A stretch of 64,000 nucleotides of DNA, taken from the NCBI RefSeq assembly GCF_030689305.1, contig NZ_JAUYVM010000026.1, forward strand, positions 1 to 64,000. Direction: 5' to 3'. Positions 52,158-61,500 of this stretch are shown in pieces. Within the stretch, counting starts at the first letter, position 1, and the number at the start of each line of letters is the position of its first letter. A model generated the notes under the pieces. That model saw only the letters and a list, made by a program, of their open reading frames with translations, was not told the origin of the DNA and searched no databases. The translations under genes were made by a program, and so were the position numbers. This stretch comes from Vibrio penaeicida (lineage in GTDB: Bacteria > Pseudomonadota > Gammaproteobacteria > Enterobacterales > Vibrionaceae).

Positions 52158-52679
52158 ATGAAACGCTTAATTCTCCCCACGATTGTATCGGCTTTAGTTC
52201 TAACAGGATGTTCTTCTACACAACAAAATCAAATTGTTAAGGATATTAGTAACTCAACGATTGATGCGGTGTTTGGTGGTTCTTCGTCATCAACAGATAA
52301 CGCGATTACAGAAACACGTTCCACTAAAAAGACGTCGTTTTACATCACCGATGCAACCGTTCATTCACCAGATTTTGGCAAGGTGTCTGTATCTAAAGCG
52401 AAAAATCCAAAAGGGTTAACAGAAGTGAAAATTGGTAAAGCGATACATTTGGATAGTGGAGGGGAATTGGATGCGAAGATGTACCTATTCCCAATTACGT
52501 CTGAAGGTTATATCGTTGATAAGCCAGTGACCTTCTTCAGAATGAGTGCTTTGGCGGTTGTCAATAGCGGTCGCTACTATGTAAAAGCGGAAGCCTATGC
52601 AGGAAACAAACTTGTTGCAACAGGTTACGTAGACATTGAAAGAGGGGTGACAAACAAGGTAAATCTCTCTTTCGAATAA
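52158..52679 (+). CDS. Putative lipoprotein, unknown function
   Basis: A 173-residue exported lipoprotein with a lipobox (LVLTGCSS, lipid Cys near residue 17 from the ATG at 52158). The AAAGGA ribosome site lies 8 bases ahead; an in-frame ATG at 52119 would add a non-signal extension. The mature part is rich in Ser/Thr and Lys and has no domain I recognise; the C-terminal half shows alternating hydrophobic strands (FFRMSALAVVNSGRYYVKAEAY), possibly a beta-sandwich. It sits in the rpoS-mutS gap, a variable interval in enterobacteria. Base use is AT-richer than its neighbours. Confidence 0.75.
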   Translation: MKRLILPTIVSALVLTGCSSTQQNQIVKDISNSTIDAVFGGSSSSTDNAITETRSTKKTSFYITDATVHSPDFGKVSVSKAKNPKGLTEVKIGKAIHLDSGGELDAKMYLFPITSEGYIVDKPVTFFRMSALAVVNSGRYYVKAEAYAGNKLVATGYVDIERGVTNKVNLSFE

Positions 52680-52687
52680 TAAATGTG

Positions 52688-52717
52688 AAAAAGGGCGAGA
52701 AAATTCACGCCCTTTTT
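52688..52717. terminator. Bidirectional terminator between the lipoprotein gene and mutS
   Basis: The stem AAAGGGCG / CGCCCTTT with a 10-base loop has A residues before and T residues after, and lies between two convergent genes. Confidence 0.88.
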
Positions 52718-52745
52718 AATTGCTAAGTCGCAACAGATTTTTCAA

Positions 52746-55313
52746 TCACAACATTTTCTTCAGTCGATACAGCGCATCCAAAGCCTGTCTTGGGGTAAGG
52801 TCATCTGGGTCGATATCCGAAAGTGCTAATTCAATATCGCTTGGTTCCGGAATCAAGCTCAACTGATTTGCCACATCCACTTGGTTAGGTGAATTGGGTT
52901 GTTGGTTGCTCAACTGCTCCAGCTGGTTCAATTTGGCTCGTGCATTCTTAATGACAGTTTTTGGCACACCAGCTAAACCCGCAACCGCCAAACCATAAGA
53001 TTTGCTCGCGGCACCTTCTTGAACAGCATGCATAAACGCAATGGTGTCACCATGCTCGACGGCGTCCAAATGTACGTTAGCCAATGCTGGCAACTGGTTT
53101 GGTAGTTCGGTCAATTCGAAGTAGTGTGTCGCGAATAAAGTCATCGCGCCAATGTTTTTTGCCAGCCACTCCGCACTTGCCCATGCTAACGATAAGCCAT
53201 CATAGGTGCTGGTTCCGCGTCCAATCTCATCCATTAACACCAAACTATGTGCCGTGGCATTGTGGAGAATGTTGGCTGTTTCAGTCATCTCGACCATGAA
53301 GGTTGAGCGACCAGAGGCTAAATCGTCCGATGCGCCAATTCGGGTAAAGATTCTATCTGTTGACCCGATAACAGCAGATTCAGCAGGCACATAAGAACCA
53401 ATGTGCGCCAGTAGCGTGATTAACGCAGTTTGACGCATATAGGTGGATTTACCACCCATATTAGGACCGGTAATGATCAGCATTTTACGCTCTTCACCCA
53501 GAACAATCGGGTTGGCGATAAAGGGATCATCCATCACTTGCTCAACCACTGGATGACGACCTGCCTGAATGTGTATGCCAATTTCGTCTTTCAACGTCGG
53601 GCGGCAATAGTCTAGGCTTTCTGCTCTCTCGGCTAAGTTTTGCAAAACATCCAGCTGTGATAATGCAGAGGAAAGGTTTTGCATTGCTTCAAGGTGAGGT
53701 AGAAGTAGATCGAACAATTCTTCCCAAAGTTTTTTCTCTATCGCAAGCGCTTTAGATTTCGAACTCAGAACTTTGTCTTCATGCTCTTTTAGCTCAGGAA
53801 TGATGTAACGTTCGGCATTTTTCAATGTTTGCCTGCGAACATAGTGAGGTGGAACAAGGTGGCTTTGACCACGACTCACTTGAATGAAAAAACCGTGAAC
53901 ATTGTTATAGCCGACTTTGAGTGTATCGATACCATGTCGATCACGTTCTTCAGTTTCGAGTTTTTCTAAGTACTCTGTTGCGCCATCAGCAAGATCACGC
54001 CATTCATCAAGTTCAACACTGTAGCCTTGCGCAATCACACCACCATCACGAATAACCACTGGTGGGTTTTCCTTAATGGCACGCTCAAGTAATTCACACA
54101 GTTCATCTTGAGGAGAGGTAAAACCGGCAAGCTTTTTAAGGTAAGGATGAGCCACACTTTCGAGGATCTCTGAAAGCTCGGGAAGTTGCTGCATTGCATG
54201 GCGAAGGCGAGCTAGATCCCGTGGTCTCGCGCTGCGAATAGCCAGCCTTGCCAAAATTCGTTCTATGTCACCGATCTGTTTTAGCACAGGGTGCAGTTCA
54301 CCAAACAGTGCGCTCTCTTTTATTTCAGAAATCGCATCTAATCGCTGGTTCAAGGTATCTAACTGACGCATCGGTTGGTGCAGCCAACGTTTGAGCATAC
54401 GGCTACCCATTGCAGTTGCCGTATAATCGAGCACTTCCGAGAGAGTATTTTCCGACCCGCCTGCCAAGTTTTGAGTGATTTCTAGGTTACGTCGAGTGGC
54501 GGCATCTAAGATCACTGAGTGATCTTGTCGGTCGTAAGTCAATGATCGAATGTGTGGCAGAGCGGTACGCTGCGTGTCTTTTACGTACTGAATCAGACAT
54601 CCCGCGGCACATAAGCCTAACTCCGCTTTTTCAACACCAAAGCCAACCAGGTCTTTCGTACCAAATTGCTGATTAAGCTGCTGTTTTGCGGTATCCAATT
54701 CAAATTCCCAGATAGGGCGACGGCGGTTACCATTTCGGCTTGCCATCAAATGAACAGGTTCAAAATCCTCTGGGAAAAGCAATTCTTTAGGGGTGGTACG
54801 CTGCAGTTCTGCCGCCATGGCTTCTTCTGTATCGGGTTCCATGAGCTGAAAACGGCCCGATGTCATATCGAGTGTTGCGTACCCAAATTTATCATTGTGG
54901 TAGTAAATGGCGGCAATGAGGTTATCGACTCGTTCAGCAAGAAGGGCTTCGTCTGTGACGGTACCCGGTGTTACGATACGAACCACTTTACGCTCTACCG
55001 GTCCTTTGCTGGTGGCAGGGTCGCCAATTTGCTCACATATCGCTACCGACTCACCGAGTTGAACCAGTTTTGCCAAGTAGCCTTCTACAGCGTGGAAAGG
55101 AACCCCCGCCATAGGGATAGGCTCACCGCCAGAGGCACCACGTTTCGTCAGAGAAATATCCAGTAACTGAGACGCCCGCTTTGCATCATCATAAAAGAGT
55201 TCGTAAAAATCGCCCATGCGATAAAAAAGCAAGATGTCAGGGTTTTCCGCCTTGAGCCTCATGTATTGCTGCATCATCGGCGTGTGTTTTTGCGTAGCGG
55301 TGCTGGTTGTCAC
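52746..55313 (-). CDS. mutS: DNA mismatch repair protein MutS
   Basis: Mismatch-recognition ATPase. The N-terminal Phe-x-Glu reader is in RMGDFYELFYDDA, the Walker A motif in TGPNMGGKSTYMRQ, and the MSH signature in DEIGRGTSTYDGLSLAW. I start it at GTG 55313 (VTTSTATQKHTPMMQQY), which has AAGGA seven bases ahead and gives 855 residues (E. coli 853); an ATG at 55388 would add 25 non-conserved residues. In V. cholerae the gene lies close to rpoS and recA; here it is followed on the far side by the flotillin-AAA cluster. Confidence 0.97.
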   Translation of the reverse strand: MTTSTATQKHTPMMQQYMRLKAENPDILLFYRMGDFYELFYDDAKRASQLLDISLTKRGASGGEPIPMAGVPFHAVEGYLAKLVQLGESVAICEQIGDPATSKGPVERKVVRIVTPGTVTDEALLAERVDNLIAAIYYHNDKFGYATLDMTSGRFQLMEPDTEEAMAAELQRTTPKELLFPEDFEPVHLMASRNGNRRRPIWEFELDTAKQQLNQQFGTKDLVGFGVEKAELGLCAAGCLIQYVKDTQRTALPHIRSLTYDRQDHSVILDAATRRNLEITQNLAGGSENTLSEVLDYTATAMGSRMLKRWLHQPMRQLDTLNQRLDAISEIKESALFGELHPVLKQIGDIERILARLAIRSARPRDLARLRHAMQQLPELSEILESVAHPYLKKLAGFTSPQDELCELLERAIKENPPVVIRDGGVIAQGYSVELDEWRDLADGATEYLEKLETEERDRHGIDTLKVGYNNVHGFFIQVSRGQSHLVPPHYVRRQTLKNAERYIIPELKEHEDKVLSSKSKALAIEKKLWEELFDLLLPHLEAMQNLSSALSQLDVLQNLAERAESLDYCRPTLKDEIGIHIQAGRHPVVEQVMDDPFIANPIVLGEERKMLIITGPNMGGKSTYMRQTALITLLAHIGSYVPAESAVIGSTDRIFTRIGASDDLASGRSTFMVEMTETANILHNATAHSLVLMDEIGRGTSTYDGLSLAWASAEWLAKNIGAMTLFATHYFELTELPNQLPALANVHLDAVEHGDTIAFMHAVQEGAASKSYGLAVAGLAGVPKTVIKNARAKLNQLEQLSNQQPNSPNQVDVANQLSLIPEPSDIELALSDIDPDDLTPRQALDALYRLKKML

Positions 55314-55682
55314 TGGTTTTTCCTTTTTGATTGTCTTATCAGACAAAAATGTGGCGTAAATGATATTAACCAGCCAGCCAGAAAGCAATGGCGTTTTGGG
55401 CTTGGTTGTAATCCAACAGACAGGATGAGAAAAATAGATTTTAACGCGAGCTTAAATGGAACACGATTTCGTTCCATGGGATAGCAATTCTTCAATAGGA
55501 ATTCTGAACCGATTTCTCATTGATAGTAAATTCAATGTATTTTTTTGAAGCGCATCAATAAACCCTGTAACTGACTTTTATTTTAATAGGTCGTTCTGTA
55601 TCGTTTTGAAAATAAATCTTAAATAGATAAACGTTAGCATTAGCCCGGCTAGGCAGTGACTAACAACAAATTGGATAAACGC
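55314..55682. other. Divergent gap between mutS and the YqiJ-like gene
   Basis: This 369-base gap has no supported gene. A perfect 7-bp inverted repeat (ATGGAAC / GTTCCAT, 55456-55477) stands out and could be an operator for either side. It is AT-rich towards the right, where the promoter of the accessory cluster is expected, but no consensus promoter is clear. Confidence 0.45.
55456..55477. promoter_or_regulatory. Inverted repeat ATGGAAC-N8-GTTCCAT in the mutS-yqiJ gap
   Basis: Perfect 7-bp arms with an 8-base spacer lie near the middle of the divergent region, about 205 bases before the YqiJ-like gene. It may be an operator; the regulator is unknown. Confidence 0.35.
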
Positions 55683-56300
55683 ATGGCTTTTGAACTGTTT
55701 TTGTCGGTACTACTCTCGTTTCCGACGAACGTCTTTTTTATTCCTTTTATCATCTTCTTTGTCATCATGCTCATTGATTTGGTCTTTGATGTATTTGAAG
55801 GTTTATTGGGTGAACTGGATATCGTTGACTTGGATAATATGACAGGTGGCAGTCTCATTTTGCCTCCCATATTAACCAAAGTTCCACTACCTATTGCGTT
55901 ATGCGTTAGCCTGTTTGTCGCAACGATTATCGAGTACTACCTCGATACGCTTCTACTTTCTTCTTTGTCCGATACGCTGTCTATTGTCTTTGGTGTTATT
56001 TCATTGCCGATTGTTGCTTACATAGCCTTATACATAGCCTCGATCTTGCTTAAACCCTTGGCTCCGTTTTTTAACAAAGAAAACGCCTTTGCCAAGATTG
56101 ACTACATTGGGCTCAGAGCAAAAGTGCACAGTAGCCAAGTCAGCCAAGATGTTGGTGGAGAGGTCATTATTCTGCATAACGGCAATGAAGTATTGTTGGA
56201 TGTGCTATCCAGCAGTCAGCAAGACATTCAATATGGCGATGAAGTGGTCATCGTGTCTAAAGATAATGAATCGCAGCGCTACTTCGTTGCGAAAGCATAA
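55683..56300 (+). CDS. YqiJ-like membrane protein with C-terminal OB/NfeD-type domain
   Basis: A 205-residue inner-membrane protein with three to four membrane segments (about 5-33, 69-90, 97-128) and a C-terminal soluble domain of about 60 residues (GLRAKVHSSQVSQDVGGEVIILHNGNEVLLDVLSS, in part) that looks like the OB fold of NfeD/YqiJ proteins. It lies 30 bases before a flotillin gene, the same pairing as E. coli yqiJ-yqiK, and NfeD-type proteins are known partners of flotillin/stomatin proteins. I place the start at ATG 55683; a GTG at 55656 is the alternative. The symbol is left empty because sequence identity to YqiJ is low. Confidence 0.72.
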   Translation: MAFELFLSVLLSFPTNVFFIPFIIFFVIMLIDLVFDVFEGLLGELDIVDLDNMTGGSLILPPILTKVPLPIALCVSLFVATIIEYYLDTLLLSSLSDTLSIVFGVISLPIVAYIALYIASILLKPLAPFFNKENAFAKIDYIGLRAKVHSSQVSQDVGGEVIILHNGNEVLLDVLSSSQQDIQYGDEVVIVSKDNESQRYFVAKA

Positions 56301-56330
56301 ATACAATTAAAACCCTTTAAGGAGTTGGTC

Positions 56331-58484
56331 ATGGTTTTATCACCCAGTATGGTGTTCATATTAGCCGGTGTCGTGCTATTTTTAATGGTTCTTATTTTTC
56401 TTACTTCTCGCTATAAAAAAGTCAGAATTGAAGGTGAAGCCTTAATCGTAAATGGCATCGACAGAACAAGAGCATCGCTAACGGGTACCTTTGTTTGGCC
56501 GGTTGTGAACCGATTCGAATATATGGATATCACACGTAAGAAAATATCGGTTGTTCGCAGTGGTCGTAAAGACCAAGAAGGCGAAGAATACGAAGGTTTG
56601 CATTGCAGCGATAATATCCGTGCTGACTTGAAAGTGGATTTCTATATTGGTGTTAACCATGAAGAAGACGATATTGTTCGCGTAGCGAAACTTTTCACAG
56701 CGAATGAAGCCTCTAATCTCGACCGCCTTAAAGAACACTTCCAACCTAAATTCTCTGAAGCACTGAAAACAGCGGTTAAGCAGTTTGAATTTGTAGAGCT
56801 GTTGACCAACCGACGCACATTCCGTGATGCTGTTGTTCAAGTTATCGGTAGCGAAATGGATGGTTTCAAAATCTATGATGTGGTTATAGATAAGATTGAC
56901 CAAACATCACTTGAAGCCCACAACCCAGATAACATTCTAGATGTTGAAGGTATCCGCAAAATTTCTTCTATCACTGCTCAGAAGAACACGGAAACCAATG
57001 CGATCCGCCAAGACGAGCGCACAACCATCAAGAAAAAAGACGTTGAAGCAGAAGCAAACCGCCTTCAACTAGACAAGCAAGAAAAAGAAAGCATTGCACG
57101 TACTCAGCGTGAAATTGAAATTATTGAAGCGCAAGAAAATGCACTTTCTGAAGAGAAGCGCCAAGAATACCAACGTGTCTCTCAGCTCGCGAAATTAGAA
57201 ACCGAAGAAGAAGTCTCTAAGAAACGTGAAAGCGTAGAGATGGAAGTCGAAATGACGCGTATCGCGAATAAGCGTCAGGTAGCGATTCAAGAAGAAGAGC
57301 TAAGCCGTGCGGTGGAAACTGAAAAAGTTCGCACTTCTTCTGAAGTGGTACAAAAAGAGATGGAAAAAGAAACATCTGTCGAAGAAGCACTTAAATCCGT
57401 CGCTGAAACTCGTTCACAACGCGTAGAAATTGAAAGAAAGATTGCACGTGAAGAGGAAGAGACTGAAAACTTGCGTGTCAATGAGCAAGTTAACCGTAAG
57501 AAGCGCGTTTCTATGGTTGAGGCTGAAGCCATTGCAGAAGCGAAGCAACTCGAGTTACTTGTTGCGGCGCGCGCTGAAAAAGACGCAGCGAAAGAAAAAG
57601 CAGAGCGTTTATTGATCGAGAAAGACGCAGAACTGAAAGTGAAAACTCGTGATGCTGAAAACGAATTAGCGGTGAAAACTCGTGAAGCGGAAGCAGCACA
57701 TATAGTGGCAACCAAGCAAGCTGACGCAGAAAAAATAGTGCGTCAGCGTCAAGCGGAAGCAGAACTAGAGGCGGCAGCGAAAGAAGCTGAAGCGCAATAC
57801 TTGTTGAAAGAGCGTGAAGCCGCTGCGAAAGAGCGAATGGCGCTTGCAGAGAAAGAAGAAATCAGTGCAACTGGTTTGGCGCAAGTGGAAGTGGATCGTG
57901 AACGCGCCCAAGCGATACGTGAAACCGGTGAAGCAGAAGCATACACATTGCAAAGTGCTGGTGAAGCCGAAGCGAACGCACTACGCGCGAAAGGTCTGGC
58001 TGAAGCAGAATCGCAAACTGCACGTTTTGAAGCGGCTCAGAAATACGATGACCAAACACGTGAACACGACAAGTGGGTTATGCAGCTTCAGCAAGAGAAA
58101 GAGCTGGATCTGGCACGAATTGATGCTCAAAGAGACGTTTCAAGTGAAAGCGCGAAAGCGTTGGCACAAGCCTTGGCAGCCGCAGACATCAAACTATTTG
58201 GTGGCGACGGTATGGAGCAAATTCGCCGCACTGTGATTGATTCTGCGTCAATGGATGTGAAATTTGAAGAGTCGAAAGTCTTGAACCCGCTTGTTGCGGA
58301 ATACATGAACGGCGACCGTAGCTTGCCGCAAGATATCAAAGATATTCTGGAAAATACTGAACTGAAAAGCAGTGACTTAAGTAATGTAGCTTTGGCGAGC
58401 ATACTGAATTCTCAAGGTGGTGCAACAGAACTTCTGAAGAAAATTCAGCAGACGGTAAATACCTCTGATAGTTCTGAATCTTAA
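56331..58484 (+). CDS. Flotillin family protein (YqiK-like)
   Basis: A 717-residue membrane scaffold of the flotillin/SPFH family. One N-terminal membrane segment (about 5-25), an SPFH/band-7 domain (about 30-200, with FEYMDITRKKISVV and ADLKVDFYIGV), then a very long Ala/Glu/Lys coiled coil (about 215-590) with repeated EAE/AEA motifs and a small C-terminal domain (about 600-717). Flotillins form membrane microdomains; E. coli YqiK is a homologue. This one is longer (E. coli YqiK about 550) because of an extended coiled coil. TAAGGAG precedes the ATG at 56331. It is separated from the next gene by a hairpin terminator/attenuator. Confidence 0.88.
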   Translation: MVLSPSMVFILAGVVLFLMVLIFLTSRYKKVRIEGEALIVNGIDRTRASLTGTFVWPVVNRFEYMDITRKKISVVRSGRKDQEGEEYEGLHCSDNIRADLKVDFYIGVNHEEDDIVRVAKLFTANEASNLDRLKEHFQPKFSEALKTAVKQFEFVELLTNRRTFRDAVVQVIGSEMDGFKIYDVVIDKIDQTSLEAHNPDNILDVEGIRKISSITAQKNTETNAIRQDERTTIKKKDVEAEANRLQLDKQEKESIARTQREIEIIEAQENALSEEKRQEYQRVSQLAKLETEEEVSKKRESVEMEVEMTRIANKRQVAIQEEELSRAVETEKVRTSSEVVQKEMEKETSVEEALKSVAETRSQRVEIERKIAREEEETENLRVNEQVNRKKRVSMVEAEAIAEAKQLELLVAARAEKDAAKEKAERLLIEKDAELKVKTRDAENELAVKTREAEAAHIVATKQADAEKIVRQRQAEAELEAAAKEAEAQYLLKEREAAAKERMALAEKEEISATGLAQVEVDRERAQAIRETGEAEAYTLQSAGEAEANALRAKGLAEAESQTARFEAAQKYDDQTREHDKWVMQLQQEKELDLARIDAQRDVSSESAKALAQALAAADIKLFGGDGMEQIRRTVIDSASMDVKFEESKVLNPLVAEYMNGDRSLPQDIKDILENTELKSSDLSNVALASILNSQGGATELLKKIQQTVNTSDSSES

Positions 58485-58504
58485 TCGCCCCTATTGAGTC
58501 CAAC

Positions 58505-58536
58505 ACCCACACTTGCTTCCTGTAAGTGTGGGTTTT
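58505..58536 (+). terminator. Terminator/attenuator between flotillin and AAA gene
   Basis: A perfect 10-bp stem (ACCCACACTT / AAGTGTGGGT) with a 9-base loop is followed by only three T residues. It lies just 13 bases before the start of the giant ATPase gene, so it could also influence its translation. Confidence 0.65.
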
Positions 58537-58548
58537 AAAGGTATAAGC

Positions 58549-61500
58549 ATGTCAGAAACAACGCAGCAGGCTGTCACTGAAGGCGGTGCCTACGAGGTGC
58601 TGAAGTCTCGCCTTTCTCAACAAGGCAGCAAACTTAAAGACATTTCTCAACAATTCAATCAGCAACGTCAGCAGGTTTTTGGCGGTCAAGAACTCTCTTT
58701 GATCGGCAAAGCGAATGTGCAGACGGAAGCGCGATGTGTGCCAGTCGATATGGCTCAGGTTAACCAGCAACTGTTGTTCGGTTACGAAGTGCATGTCGGC
58801 ATGAAATCGCAACCCGCGTTAGAAGATGTATTTGGTCTTTACCAACTTCATGAAAATGATGGCACATTCAGAATAGAACCCATCAGTTTGAAAGAGAGCT
58901 TTCTCTCTGAACCTCGGTTTGTGCATGAATTCACCGAGCTGTTTACCTATTACCAAGATGCCAAATTGGCACAAATTTCTCGGCAAGAAAGCACGCTGTA
59001 TATTGCCTTCCAAATTGGTATGCGCGCGGAAGATCGCAAAGTATTCCGATTCCAACTGAACAAGCACTCTATTGAATACATTGATTCGCTTGGACACACC
59101 TCATTAGAGGCAGCAACTCAGCATGACTTCGACTGGATTGAAACTACACGTGACGATCATGTTTTAGGGAAATACCCTCACGTTTCTATCAAAGATAAGC
59201 TTTTTGTAGAATGTGTAGGTGGCGACCTTACCATCAAAGTAGAAGACAATACCGAAGAGGGTAAAGGGATCTACCGTGAAGAGGTGGATGACCCTCACCA
59301 AAGTGTTGCCGATGCGAGTATTGCTTATGCGTTTATTGGTGATCTGATTGCTCTTAGAGTCCTACCCAACCGAGAAAAGCAAGAACGCTATTTTTTATAC
59401 AACCCACTAAACCAAGCCGTGACACGCGCGGATGCGTTAGGCGTAAGTGCAAAAGAACTGCCTGAAGAGCACGGTATTCTTTACTCCCATGGCTTTGTTT
59501 TAGCCAATGGAGAGAGCAAGCATTTCGATATGCCGTGGGAGGATCTTAAATTCTTCCAGAAGATAGCCTCTCCGAATGGTGAAGATCTGATGTACATCTT
59601 TTTCAACATGGTGAAAGGGTATTACGTTGTTTATACCTACAACATGATTGAAAAGCAGTTTTCTGCGCCAATGGAAAGCCACGGCTACAGTTTGTATCCA
59701 GACGGTCGTTTGCTGGTATTCCAGCTTTCTGAAAACGCAGAAGCTTCTACGATTCACCCGATGAGAATATGGGAAACCCCATATTCAACGCCAGATTATT
59801 ACAGCCGCCACAGCGCGAAAAGTGATGCATCGAGCCCGTTGTTTAATCTGGGCAATGCAGAATTAGTACGAGCTTTGTCGTCGGTGCTGTCGATTTGTCA
59901 TTTTGCCTCGACGGAGGAAGTTACCCAAGCGGCATACGAAGCGTTGCTGAAACAGTGTCAGGCAACATTGGATCATTATCATTGGCTAGCTCACGACTAT
60001 GCACTAGGGCTGGGTGATGCCATCCAAGAGGTGATGTCTACATCCGATAAAATCATTGATGAATTTGCCAAAGTTCAGCAGCTTCAAGTCCATGCGTTAC
60101 ACGCGCTAGAGCAAGAATCTGACGCTGTAACGGCATTGATTGGCAAAGTAAAGTTAGCGCCGAAAGATCAAGCCGCGAGCCTGTTAACGCTTCTTTCCGA
60201 AGTGAAAGCGCAGGTGGGTAACACCATGGCGCTGCGACAACATCACTACATCAATACGTTGAAGGTCGATGAGTTGTTATCGTCGTTGGATGAACAACGA
60301 CAATATTTGAATCTGCAGTTACTCGATTTACTTCAAGATGAAAAAGCCTATCAGCCATTTAAGAAGCAGATCCAATCGGTTGAAGAACAGCTAGAGACGG
60401 TAGAAAAAACGTCGGATATTCAAGACCTTCAAGAACAGGTAGAACAACTACGCTCAGAGCTTCAGTTAGTGACAGAAGAAGTCACCGACATTGAAACGGA
60501 AGATCCGACACAGTCGACTCGAATTCTAGACATGACTACTGAAGTGTCGTCCATGTTGAATGCGGTATCGGCGAAGCTCAGAAACAAAAATAGCGGTCTA
60601 CGTAGCGACGAAGCCAAAGCGGAATTTGGTGCTCAGTTCAAATTACTTGCACAATCGGTCAACAGTGGCATGGAGCAAGCGACGACACCGGATGAGTGTG
60701 ATAACCAGCTAGCCAAATTAATCGGTCAGCTTGAAAAGCTCGAATCCAGATTTGCGGACTTTGATGAGTTTCTTGGAGAAATCTACACCAAGCGCGATGA
60801 AATCCAATCCACGCTGGAGAACCACAAACAGCAGTTGGTGAGTGCTCAGCAGCGCCGGATTCAAAACTTGTTGCAAGCGGCTAATGTTACCTTCAATAGC
60901 ATTGAAAAACGTGTAGCCCGATTTGATGATGTAGCAGGGTTAAACAGTTATTTTGCAACAGATACGATGGTAATGAAATTACGCCAGTTGTCGGATTCCA
61001 TACGCGATTTGGGCGACAGCGTAAAAGCAGACAGTGTTGATGCAAAGCTGAAATCGGTGCAGGACCAATCGCTTCGTTCTCTGAGAGATAATCAAGACAT
61101 CTTTGAAGATGGTGGCAAAATTCTGCGTTTAGGTAAACATCGATTCAGTGTAAACCAGCAACCGTTGGACATAACATTGGTGGAGCACGCTGGTGAGTTG
61201 AACACCCATATCTCTGGAACGGATTTCTATCAATCTATTGAAGATGAAGAATTCCTTGCACTGCAAAATATCTCCAAATTGGATGTTGCCTCTGAAACAG
61301 ACACCATCTACCGTGCAGAATATTTATCCTACTTGATCCTACATTCCGCAATGAGCTTAGCGGATGACTTTGATGTTGATGCGCTACTGGCAGCGCGAAA
61401 ATCGGGTCAATTACTCAGTTTGGTTCAACGTTTTTCCGCGCCTCGCTACAAAGAAGGCTACGTCAAAGGCATTCATGATCACGACGCGGAAAAGATTCTA

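Noticed and set aside
54666..55166. Open frame of 166 codons antisense to mutS
   Set aside because: It is opposite a conserved core gene, has no ribosome site and its translation shows no family or fold signal.
55457..55476. Possible sigma-54 promoter in TGGAACACGATTTCG
   Set aside because: The -24 GG is followed at the right distance by CG, not GC; the sequence is better described as an inverted repeat.
57287..57715. Ser-rich open frame antisense to the flotillin coiled coil
   Set aside because: It mirrors the repeated Glu/Ala codons of the coiled coil; low-complexity translation without a ribosome site.
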